Shown here: piece by piece, positions 1 through 5,751 of the stretch
How the letters are laid out: each line of letters starts with the position of its first letter
Position numbering within the stretch: position 1 is the stretch's first letter
From: Deltaproteobacteria bacterium
GTDB lineage: Bacteria > Desulfobacterota > Desulfobacteria > Desulfobacterales > C00003060
NCBI GenBank assembly: GCA_003647435.1
Contig: QMMV01000072.1
Location: 1 to 8,024 of the forward strand
Length of the DNA: 8,024 bases
Direction: 5' to 3'
Translations under genes and position numbers: made by a program
Notes under the pieces: model-generated
The model's database searches: none
The model's input: only the letters and a program-made list of their open reading frames with translations
Told to the model about the DNA's origin: nothing

Positions 1-894
1 GCCCTTGCCCCCGGTTGCTCTAATGAAAATATTGCTGCCATGTACCAGGAAGTTGTCCGTGTTGATGATCAGGTACTGACTTTGGCAGAATTCAATGAAT
101 TCTTTGAGCTGGTAAGAATGAACTATACGGAAGGGCAAACCGGCAAGTCCCTGGCCATACACGAAGCCCGGCTTCGATTCCTGTTGCAGCTCATTGAAGA
201 GATGATCATTCTAAGACGGGCCGAGGAGCTTCACCTATCGATCTCCGATGAAGAACTGGAAAGGGCTATCCGCTCCATTCAGAAAGGCTATAGCGAGGAA
301 AGCTTTCATGCTATGCTGATAAGGCAAGCTGTTTCCTTTGAAACATGGAAAACAAGGCTTGAAAGGCAGCTTCTCGCAAAGAAGGTTATCCGTAAAGAAC
401 TCCTGGGGAAAATCTCAGTTACGCCGGAAGAAATAAAGGACTATTACGAAAAACACCATAATGAACTGGGCCAAGGGAAACAGATACACATCCGTCAAAT
501 CTTGCTGCGGAGTGAGAAGACAGCAAATGAAGTGCTGGAGCGGATCAAGAAAGGTGAACGTTTTGCCGCTCTTGCCCGTCTTTATTCGATAGGGCCAGAG
601 TCTGAACGAGGTGGGGATATGGGTTATCTGGATCCCGGCCAGCTCCCCAAAAGCCTTGAAAAAGCTATCTCTAAATTAAAACCGGGCACGCTGAGTCCCG
701 TCGTAAAGACGCCTTACGGCTTCCATATCTTTGAGGTAATCGAGAGAAAAGAGCCCACCGGGCCGGTGATTGATGACTGGGTGGAAAAGATAAGAGAACA
801 CATAAGAAAAGATAAACTGGAAGCCGCCTATGGGCCCTGGTTGGCAGGGCTTAGAGCGCGATATAATATTAAGGTAAACAGAGAACTTATATAA
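1..894 (+). CDS. Parvulin-type peptidyl-prolyl isomerase, probable lipoprotein (5'-truncated by window edge)
   Basis: This is an exported PpiC/SurA-family folding factor, expected to isomerise prolyl bonds or chaperone envelope proteins. The frame is open to base 1, giving 297 visible residues. The ATG at 40 is therefore probably internal: upstream codons read ALAPGCSNENIAA, which looks like the end of a lipoprotein signal peptide with the acylated Cys at 16-18. Counting from the ATG at 40, residues 1-135 are the helical SurA_N-like part. A parvulin domain spans roughly 148-240, with the GGDMGYL motif, the PYGFHIFEV end (His229), and a helical C-terminal tail. The first conserved parvulin histidine (as in RHIL) is Gln153 here, in IHIRQILL. 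It lies upstream of surA and is its paralogue, as often seen in Desulfobacterota. Family assignment is firm. Lipid attachment and residual isomerase activity are inferred. Confidence 0.9.
   Translation, partial: ALAPGCSNENIAAMYQEVVRVDDQVLTLAEFNEFFELVRMNYTEGQTGKSLAIHEARLRFLLQLIEEMIILRRAEELHLSISDEELERAIRSIQKGYSEESFHAMLIRQAVSFETWKTRLERQLLAKKVIRKELLGKISVTPEEIKDYYEKHHNELGQGKQIHIRQILLRSEKTANEVLERIKKGERFAALARLYSIGPESERGGDMGYLDPGQLPKSLEKAISKLKPGTLSPVVKTPYGFHIFEVIERKEPTGPVIDDWVEKIREHIRKDKLEAAYGPWLAGLRARYNIKVNRELI
4..18 (+). other. Probable lipobox (LAPGC) of the first gene
   Basis: In frame with the isomerase, codons 4-18 read L-A-P-G-C, followed by Ser. Gly at -1, Cys at +1 and the short polar linker before the folded domain fit signal peptidase II processing. 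Proline at -2 is outside the strict consensus. The charged and hydrophobic parts of the signal lie off the window, so they cannot be checked. Ser at +2 would favour outer-membrane sorting if enterobacterial Lol rules apply. Confidence 0.55.
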
Positions 895-895
895 T

Positions 896-1077
896 CCCGA
901 ATTTCGCAACGGTTCATGGAAAAGGTGCCCAGTCACGTCGTTGCACCTCCGGCCTGTAAGCTTTCCGGTCTGGAAGTGGCCTCGCAGAGGGCGAGAGCAA
1001 AGCAATCCCGCCGTGACGGGATTGCCTCATCGCTTCGTTCTTCCGAGTGACACTTTGAGACCCTTGCGAAATTCGGG
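896..1077. repeat. MITE-like palindromic element with 14-bp terminal inverted repeats
   Basis: The ends are perfect inverted repeats: CCCGAATTTCGCAA at 896-909 and TTGCGAAATTCGGG at 1064-1077. Inside are a 6-bp stem (923-928 with 943-948), an imperfect palindrome of about 78 bp (976-1053), and a perfect 9-bp core hairpin at its centre. No plausible gene lies in the 182 bp. It begins two bases after the stop codon of the isomerase. No clear target-site duplication flanks it. It could be a non-autonomous mobile element, a REP/BIME-type repeat, or a structured spacer in the mRNA. Only the inverted repeats are directly seen; mobility is inference. Confidence 0.55.
1002..1025. repeat. Perfect 9-bp hairpin at the centre of the palindromic element
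   Basis: GCAATCCCG (1002-1010) pairs with CGGGATTGC (1017-1025) around a 6-base loop, CCGTGA. No T run follows on either strand, so it is not a classical intrinsic terminator. With the surrounding GCGAGAGC and GCTTCGTTC segments it resembles, from memory, the widespread TTGCGAG...GCGAAGC...GCAATC intergenic palindromes of Desulfobacterota and some other phyla. Confidence 0.6.
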
Positions 1078-1170
1078 TTGAACCCCCGGCCCAGACCCGG
1101 TTTCCACGTTCCATTAAGAATGATTGTGAAATCGCGCCGGGGCGGGCTGACAACCCGAGTAGCTGCTAAT

Positions 1171-1174
1171 AGGA
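1171..1174 (+). promoter_or_regulatory. Ribosome binding site supporting the GTG start of surA
   Basis: AGGA lies six bases upstream of GTG at 1181. That start gives a complete signal peptide, which supports it over any later in-frame start. Confidence 0.6.
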
Positions 1175-1180
1175 AAAAGA

Positions 1181-2158
1181 GTGGGTAAGAAGAAGGCCTT
1201 TTTGGCTATAATCATTTCGCTCTGGTTCGCATCAGGGACTGGAAGAGCATCCGCAGAGGTGGTAGACCGCATTGTAGCAATTGTCAATAATGATACTATT
1301 ACTCTGTCTGAGCTAAACGAGGAACTTGAGCCTTATGCGGAACAGATCCGGGAGTCTCATTACACGCCTGAACAAAAGCGTAAGGCACTTTTTAAGTTAC
1401 GCCAGGAGATCCTGGACAGGATGATCGATCAAAAGTTAACCGATCAAGAAAGCAAGAAATTGGGTATCTCAATTCGAGAAAGCGAAGTAGATAAAACAAT
1501 AGAAGAAATCAAGCACCAGTATTTTTATACAGATGAAGAACTAAGAGGGGTCCTTGCGGAGGAAGGGCTCACGTTGGAAGAATATCGTGCACGCATCAAG
1601 GAACAGCTCTTGCAGATAAAGCTCGTTAATATCGAAGTCAAATCGAAGATTGCCATTACCGCAAAGGAGATCCAAGATTATTATCAGCAACACAAAAACG
1701 AGTATCAATCAAGGAAAAAATATCACCTTCGGACTATCTTGATCGGAGTACCATCTTCTGCTACACCCGATCAGAAGCTCAGCGCCTTGAACAGAATCGA
1801 GGCCGTTGTAGCTGAATTTAAAAAAGGAGCAAGTTTTGAGAATCTCGCCAGGCGCTATTCTGAAGACATCACGGCTGCCGATGGAGGGGATCTGGGCCTG
1901 TTTTCACTCCGGGAGCTGTCTCCTCAATTTCAGCAGGCCGTCCGCAAGATGAAAGAGGGGGAAATCAGCCCGGTACTTGAGACCCCTCATGGATATCAGG
2001 TGCTGATGCTTCAAAAAGTAATTGAGTTGCCGGGGAAAACACTAAAAGAGGCCAGAATAGAAATTCAAGAGAAACTATTTCGCAACATGGTTGAAAAAAA
2101 ATACAAGGCCTGGCTGAAGAGTCTCAGGGAACGGTCGTATATAAAAATCATTCAGTAA
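1181..2158 (+). CDS. surA: SurA-family periplasmic chaperone (single parvulin domain)
   Basis: Expected to act in the periplasm, chaperoning unfolded outer-membrane proteins toward the Bam complex. The GTG start gives a textbook Sec signal peptide: MGKKK, a hydrophobic core at about residues 6-17, and an A-S-A cleavage site at 23-25. The mature protein opens with EVVDRIVAIVNNDTITLSEL, the classic SurA N-terminal signature. A helical SurA_N region runs to about 165. One parvulin domain follows at roughly 180-280 (GGDLGLF, PHGYQVLML), then a C-terminal helix ending YIKII. At 325 aa it is shorter than enterobacterial SurA, which has two parvulin domains; single-domain forms are usual in delta-type bacteria. 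Both conserved parvulin histidines are replaced (Thr185 and Gln273), so it is more likely a chaperone than an active isomerase. It lies between the isomerase lipoprotein and mgtE on the same strand. Confidence 0.92.
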   Translation: MGKKKAFLAIIISLWFASGTGRASAEVVDRIVAIVNNDTITLSELNEELEPYAEQIRESHYTPEQKRKALFKLRQEILDRMIDQKLTDQESKKLGISIRESEVDKTIEEIKHQYFYTDEELRGVLAEEGLTLEEYRARIKEQLLQIKLVNIEVKSKIAITAKEIQDYYQQHKNEYQSRKKYHLRTILIGVPSSATPDQKLSALNRIEAVVAEFKKGASFENLARRYSEDITAADGGDLGLFSLRELSPQFQQAVRKMKEGEISPVLETPHGYQVLMLQKVIELPGKTLKEARIEIQEKLFRNMVEKKYKAWLKSLRERSYIKIIQ

Positions 2159-2206
2159 TCAATCTATTGAGCCGGCTTTGAAGCGGGAAAACCGTCGAAC
2201 AAGACA

Positions 2207-3571
2207 ATGTCAGTTGATCGAACGAAAATCCTTTTAGACACAACCAAAAGACTTCTCAGGCGGGGTGCCACAAGTCATTTGAAGAAAATTGTGAACAAGA
2301 CCCACGCCGCCGATCTGGCTGTTGTCTTCCGATTCCTCACGCTCCGAGAGCAAGAGGCCATTTTTGACCTCATGGATAACCTTGAGCAGAAGGCGATGCT
2401 CTTCAGCGAATTGGACGAGGAAATACTCGTTAAACTCATCGAAGGGATGCCGGCCGAAAAAGTTACAGAGATCCTGGAGCAGATGCCGACCGACGATGTG
2501 GCCGACCTGATTGGGAAACTTTCTGATGAGCGGGCCAAGACGCTTCTTGACCTCATGACAAAAGAAGGCTCCAAAGAGGTAGAAGGATTGCTGAGTTACG
2601 ATGCAGAAACGGCCGGTGGTATCATGGTACCCGACTTTATTGCCCTGAAGGAAGATGCCACGGCAAGAGAGGCCATCGAGGCTTTACAAAAAGAATACGT
2701 CGATGTAGAAATGCCTTTCTATTTATATGTAGTAGATGATCACGGCAATCTTGTGGGTGTCATCTCGCTGCGCCAATTAGTTGTTGTACCCCCCGAAACC
2801 AGGCTCAAATCGATTATGGCTACAGATGTGGTAAGTGTGCACACCGACACGGACCAGGAGGAGGTGGCCAGAATCGTAGCCCGCTACAATATCCTTGCAG
2901 TGCCTGTTGTAGATGAGAACAACAAACTGGTCGGAATCGTCACCGTGGATGACGTCATCGACATTATTCGCGAGGAGGCCACAGAAGATATCCTGAAAAT
3001 GGCGGGTATAGGCGGAGGGGCTGAATACGTTGAAGCACAGTCTTTCTTTAAGGGTATCAGAAAACGTTTGCCATGGCTTTTTGCGAGCTGGACCGGGGGA
3101 ATTCTTGCCTGCTATGTTGTCGGCCATTTTCAGCAGAGCCTGAGCAAGGTTGTTTACTTAGCTGCCTTTATGCCGATCATTATGGGCATGGGAGGAAACG
3201 TCGGGACGCAGACTTCTACCAGCGTGGTCCGAGGACTGGCCACTGGCCAAATCAATATCAAGCAAATATGGCATGTCATTCTCAGGGAACTCGGTATTGG
3301 ATTCTCGCTCGGTTTTTTCTATGGTTTACTCCTTTCATTGTTTGCACAGTTTCGATATGGATATGAACATTGGCAGCTCGGCTTGGTCGTTGGATTTGCC
3401 ATGATCTGTTCCATGACGGTGGCTGCTACCGTGGCTTCCTGCCTACCTTTGGTCTTCCACCGTTTTCATATTGACCCGGCTGTTGCTACCGGACCTTTCG
3501 TCACAACCTCTACGGACATCCTGAGCGTGTTTTTCTACTTCAAGATCGCAACTGTGTTGCTTCATATATAG
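2207..3571 (+). CDS. mgtE: Magnesium transporter MgtE
   Basis: Inner-membrane Mg2+-selective channel gated by cytoplasmic Mg2+ binding. Its 454 residues match the usual family length. The MgtE N domain (about 25-135) is helical and acidic, with repeated E-M-P-x-D-D-V-A-D type segments. Two CBS domains follow at about 140-200 and 203-262, then a connecting helix. The membrane domain starts near 287 and has five predicted segments. Family hallmarks are present: Pro before GGNVGTQTSTSVVRG (329 onward), and TSTDILSVFFYF with Asp437, equivalent by pattern to the pore Asp of Thermus MgtE. The ATG at 2207 is the only usable start: the frame is closed by a TGA at 2168-2170 with no other start codon between. 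No good Shine-Dalgarno precedes it. The 48-base gap after surA leaves little room for an M-box riboswitch and suggests co-transcription with surA. Confidence 0.96.
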   Translation: MSVDRTKILLDTTKRLLRRGATSHLKKIVNKTHAADLAVVFRFLTLREQEAIFDLMDNLEQKAMLFSELDEEILVKLIEGMPAEKVTEILEQMPTDDVADLIGKLSDERAKTLLDLMTKEGSKEVEGLLSYDAETAGGIMVPDFIALKEDATAREAIEALQKEYVDVEMPFYLYVVDDHGNLVGVISLRQLVVVPPETRLKSIMATDVVSVHTDTDQEEVARIVARYNILAVPVVDENNKLVGIVTVDDVIDIIREEATEDILKMAGIGGGAEYVEAQSFFKGIRKRLPWLFASWTGGILACYVVGHFQQSLSKVVYLAAFMPIIMGMGGNVGTQTSTSVVRGLATGQINIKQIWHVILRELGIGFSLGFFYGLLLSLFAQFRYGYEHWQLGLVVGFAMICSMTVAATVASCLPLVFHRFHIDPAVATGPFVTTSTDILSVFFYFKIATVLLHI

Positions 3572-3603
3572 CACCCGGAGAATAAGCCGTGTTCAGGCAA
3601 CAA

Positions 3604-3632
3604 TCGGAATATCGAAACTCGGAACTCGGAAA
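3604..3632. repeat. Short degenerate tandem repeat (TCGGAA units)
   Basis: Four successive units begin with TCG: one of 8 bases (TCGGAATA), then three of 7 bases (TCGAAAC, TCGGAAC, TCGGAAA). The 12-mer ACAATCGGAATA at its left edge (3600-3611) recurs exactly at 3778-3789, the left edge of the related octamer repeat. Confidence 0.6.
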
Positions 3633-3636
3633 TAGC

Positions 3637-3702
3637 TTAGCTCGTTTGAAAAACAGACCCAGTGAGCATGCGGTGATGTTTTCAAAAACCTGGATTGTTA
3701 CC
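3637..3702. repeat. Diverged direct repeat, copy A
   Basis: This 66-bp copy aligns with copy B at 3886-3944. Shared blocks are TTAGCTC, AAAACAGAC, TTTTCAAAAA and a terminal TACC, in the same order and nearly the same spacing, with about 7 extra bases here. Several of the mismatches are G here against A in copy B. No coding potential is seen. Confidence 0.6.
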
Positions 3703-3723
3703 GGATTTTGAATCTCTGATCTC

Positions 3724-3749
3724 TGACCGAAGATTAGGCCCTTCGGTCA
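3724..3749. repeat. 9-bp perfect hairpin
   Basis: TGACCGAAG (3724-3732) pairs with CTTCGGTCA (3741-3749) around an 8-base loop. It lies 150 bp past the mgtE stop and has no T run on either side. It might stabilise the 3' end of the mgtE transcript or be part of the repeat mosaic. It is not a standard intrinsic terminator. Confidence 0.5.
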
Positions 3750-3781
3750 AGCACTATGAACTTACTTCGCTTCGCTCACAA

Positions 3782-3813
3782 TCGGAATACTGGAATACTG
3801 GAACAATGGACAC
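3782..3813. repeat. Octamer tandem repeat (CTGGAATA type)
   Basis: Four consecutive 8-base units are visible: TCGGAATA, CTGGAATA, CTGGAACA, ATGGACAC. Reverse-complement relatives (CCATTCCAATATTCG near 3865 and CAATATTCCATCATTTCC near 3944) lie downstream, so the spacer holds both orientations. Confidence 0.65.
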
Positions 3814-3885
3814 GTAGTGAAGCTTGCGCTCATAATGATCACCAAAAGATTTTTATTTTTCCACCATTCCAATATTCGTAACACT

Positions 3886-3944
3886 TTAGCTCTTTTAGAA
3901 AACAGACATACGCAATAATATTTTCAAAAATCTTAACTGATACC
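3886..3944. repeat. Diverged direct repeat, copy B
   Basis: This 59-bp partner of copy A lies about 250 bp downstream in the same orientation. Similarity may extend left to the TCG at 3876. It is AT-richer than copy A. Confidence 0.6.
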
Positions 3945-3970
3945 AATATTCCATCATTTCCTGATCGAGG

Positions 3971-3999
3971 CTGCAACAGCGCCAATAAATAGCTATAAT
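3971..3999 (+). promoter_or_regulatory. Candidate sigma-70 promoter for recO-glyQ-glyS
   Basis: A perfect TATAAT -10 box lies at 3994-3999, 17 bases after a weak -35 (CTGCAA, 3971-3976). Initiation near 4006 would give a leader of about 36 bases before recO. Position and -10 quality support it; the poor -35 and AT-rich surroundings keep it tentative. Confidence 0.4.
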
Positions 4000-4041
4000 C
4001 TCAATGGGCTATAGAAATTCCTATACATGTAAATAGTCCTT

Positions 4042-4818
4042 ATGCCGTATCTGACTTCTCCTGCCATCATGCTTCGTGCAATCGACCACGGCGATTATGA
4101 CAAGGTCATCACTTTTTTTACCCTCCGGCAAGGCAAGATTTCGGTTATAGCCAAGGGGGCGAAGAAGAGCATCAAGCGTTTCGCCGGGATTCTGGAACTC
4201 TTTTCCATCCTTGATCTCGTATGGAGGTATGGGCAAACTCGGGGGATGCCAATCCTGAAAGAAGCTTCATTGATTCATCCCTTCGAACAAATACGAAAGA
4301 ACATTACAACTACAGCATATGCCAGTTACTGGTGTGAGCTGGTCTATATATGGATGGAGCAAGGTCAGCGCCAGCCTTCTCTGTACAGGTTGCTTGAGTA
4401 TGTACTTGCCCAGCTCGATGCCGGGGACATGCCAGAACAGGTGCTTCACATCACTTTTCAGCTTCGTTTCATGGCCATAAGTGGTTTCAGGCCGGGTCTT
4501 GATTATTGCAGTATATGTCGAAAGCCTGTTGATCGGTTCGGGCGCTCTTTTGCTTCCTTCGACCTGAGGCGAGGAGGCATATTGTGTGAAAAGTGCACCC
4601 CAAAAAAAGAACAGCTTCCGAGTCTTTCCATCGGAACGATCAAGCTTCTCCGCTGGGCCCTGAATGTGCCACTGAAAAAGCTTAACAGAATCAGGTTCTC
4701 CGTTCGGACAATTGAAGAAAGCCTCGCTGTAGTTGAGCCATTTGTGGCTTACCACCTCGGCAAGGAGACAAAGAGTCTGAAATTCTTAAAACAGCTTGAT
4801 TCCAGGCTTCAGCACTGA
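4042..4818 (+). CDS. recO: DNA repair protein RecO
   Basis: Cytoplasmic RecFOR-pathway protein that helps load RecA onto SSB-coated single-stranded DNA and anneals complementary strands. At 258 aa it is close to the usual length of about 240-260. The N-terminal OB-fold starts with the family pattern SPAIMLRAIDHGDYDKVITFFT and continues through GKISVIAKGAKKS and FAGILELFS (to about residue 80). A helical domain follows, with a zinc-binding site formed by Cys156, Cys159, Cys182 and Cys185 (CxxC-x22-CxxC). Many proteobacterial RecO proteins lack this site, while Deinococcus-type and many delta-type RecO have it. The ATG at 4042 puts the N terminus where the family expects it, but no clear Shine-Dalgarno is seen. 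It is the first gene of a probable operon with glyQ and glyS, 62 bases before glyQ. Confidence 0.93.
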   Translation: MPYLTSPAIMLRAIDHGDYDKVITFFTLRQGKISVIAKGAKKSIKRFAGILELFSILDLVWRYGQTRGMPILKEASLIHPFEQIRKNITTTAYASYWCELVYIWMEQGQRQPSLYRLLEYVLAQLDAGDMPEQVLHITFQLRFMAISGFRPGLDYCSICRKPVDRFGRSFASFDLRRGGILCEKCTPKKEQLPSLSIGTIKLLRWALNVPLKKLNRIRFSVRTIEESLAVVEPFVAYHLGKETKSLKFLKQLDSRLQH

Positions 4819-4880
4819 TGGCTTTACAAACGGAGCAGTTCAGTGTAAGCAGCAAGAAAAAGTGCTTCAAGTGAGCTAAT

Positions 4881-5750
4881 ATGACTTTTCAGAAACTTAT
4901 CCAGAAGCTGATGAATTTTTGGGCGCGGCGCGGCTGCATCCTGCAGCAGCCGTATGATATGGAAGTGGGAGCAGGCACCTTCCATCCGGACACCCTCTTG
5001 AGGGTACTCGGGCCTGAACCCTGGCGGGTGGCATACGTTCAGCCTTCCCGCCGCCCTACTGACGGCCGCTACGGGGAAAACCCAAACAGGCTTCAGCACT
5101 ACTACCAGTACCAGGTCGTTCTGAAGCCTTCGCCTCTTGAAATCCAGGACATCTATTTGCGAAGCCTGAAAGCCCTGGGCATTGACCCATTGGCCCACGA
5201 TATTCGTTTTGTCGAAGATGATTGGGAATCACCGACCCTCGGGGCATCAGGCCTGGGCTGGGAAGTCTGGCTGGACGGGATGGAAATCACCCAGTTTACC
5301 TATTTTCAACAGGCAGCAAGCATTGAGCTTCACCCGGTCTCGGTTGAAATTACCTATGGGTTGGAAAGGATTGCCATGTATTTGCAGGGGGTAGACAATG
5401 TATACAAGCTGAAATGGAACGACTCTATCACTTACGGAGATTTGCATCATCAGGAAGAGCTGGAAGGTTCTGCATACAACTTCGAGGAAGCAGATGTAAA
5501 GATGCTGCTGGAGCTCTTTGACATGTATGAAGCTGAATCTCAAAAAGTTATCAGGGCTTCCCTGGTTCTTCCGGCCTACGAATACTGCCTGAAATGCTCT
5601 CACACCTTCAACCTACTTGACGCCCGCGGCGCCATCAGCGTAACGGAAAGAACAGGATATATTGCCCGTATAAGGAATCTGGCCCGCGCCTGCGGCGAGG
5701 CGTACCTCGAACAAAGAAAAGCAATGGGATTCCCTTTGCAGGATAAATAA
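4881..5750 (+). CDS. glyQ: Glycine--tRNA ligase alpha subunit
   Basis: Catalytic subunit of the bacterial alpha2beta2 glycyl-tRNA synthetase, activating glycine with ATP and charging tRNA-Gly. The 289 residues match the family length. The start is typical (MTFQKLIQKLMNFWARRGC), followed by QQPYDMEVGAGTFHP (22-36), LGPEPWRVAYVQPSRRPTDG (43-62), the GENPNRLQHYYQYQV segment (65-79), and the MEITQFTYFQQ and ITYGLERIAMYLQGV stretches of the class II core. A C-terminal helical part contains YEYCLKCSHTFNLLDARGAISVTER. GTGAG at 4871-4875 is a modest ribosome binding site, spaced five bases from the ATG. The gene runs directly into glyS. I see no T-box upstream. Confidence 0.98.
   Translation: MTFQKLIQKLMNFWARRGCILQQPYDMEVGAGTFHPDTLLRVLGPEPWRVAYVQPSRRPTDGRYGENPNRLQHYYQYQVVLKPSPLEIQDIYLRSLKALGIDPLAHDIRFVEDDWESPTLGASGLGWEVWLDGMEITQFTYFQQAASIELHPVSVEITYGLERIAMYLQGVDNVYKLKWNDSITYGDLHHQEELEGSAYNFEEADVKMLLELFDMYEAESQKVIRASLVLPAYEYCLKCSHTFNLLDARGAISVTERTGYIARIRNLARACGEAYLEQRKAMGFPLQDK
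5740..5743 (+). promoter_or_regulatory. Ribosome binding site of glyS inside the end of glyQ
   Basis: AGGA lies within the last codons of glyQ, eight bases before the glyS ATG at 5752. With only one base between stop and start, this points to translational coupling of the two subunits. Confidence 0.6.
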
Positions 5751-5751
5751 G

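Larger units (their letters stand above)
3572..4041. other. 470-bp non-coding spacer rich in short repeats
   Basis: No plausible gene is seen on either strand. The stretch is AT-richer than its neighbours. It holds GGAATA-type short tandem repeats (3604-3632, 3782-3813), a 9-bp hairpin (3724-3749), a diverged direct repeat (3637-3702 and 3886-3944), and a likely promoter for recO near its right end. It separates the surA-mgtE block from the recO-glyQ-glyS block. No convincing T-tailed terminator for mgtE is visible. Confidence 0.75.

Noticed and set aside
1074..1089. tRNA-like 3' end (GGGTTGAACCC near the right end of the palindromic element)
   Set aside because: The segment is a tight palindrome. 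No acceptor stem, anticodon arm or D arm can be formed with the sequence upstream.
914..1153. Reverse-strand open frame across the palindromic element
   Set aside because: Its sequence follows the inverted repeats and low-complexity spacer. There is no recognisable domain and no orthologue-like feature.
2159..2206. Mg2+-sensing riboswitch before mgtE
   Set aside because: Only 48 bases separate surA and mgtE, far too short for an M-box, and no conserved segments are visible.
3724..3749. Intrinsic terminator for mgtE
   Set aside because: The hairpin is good but neither side has a T run, and it lies 150 bp past the stop codon.
4267..4755. Reverse-strand open frame within recO
   Set aside because: It is antisense to a well-supported RecO including its zinc site. 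Nothing in its product is recognisable.
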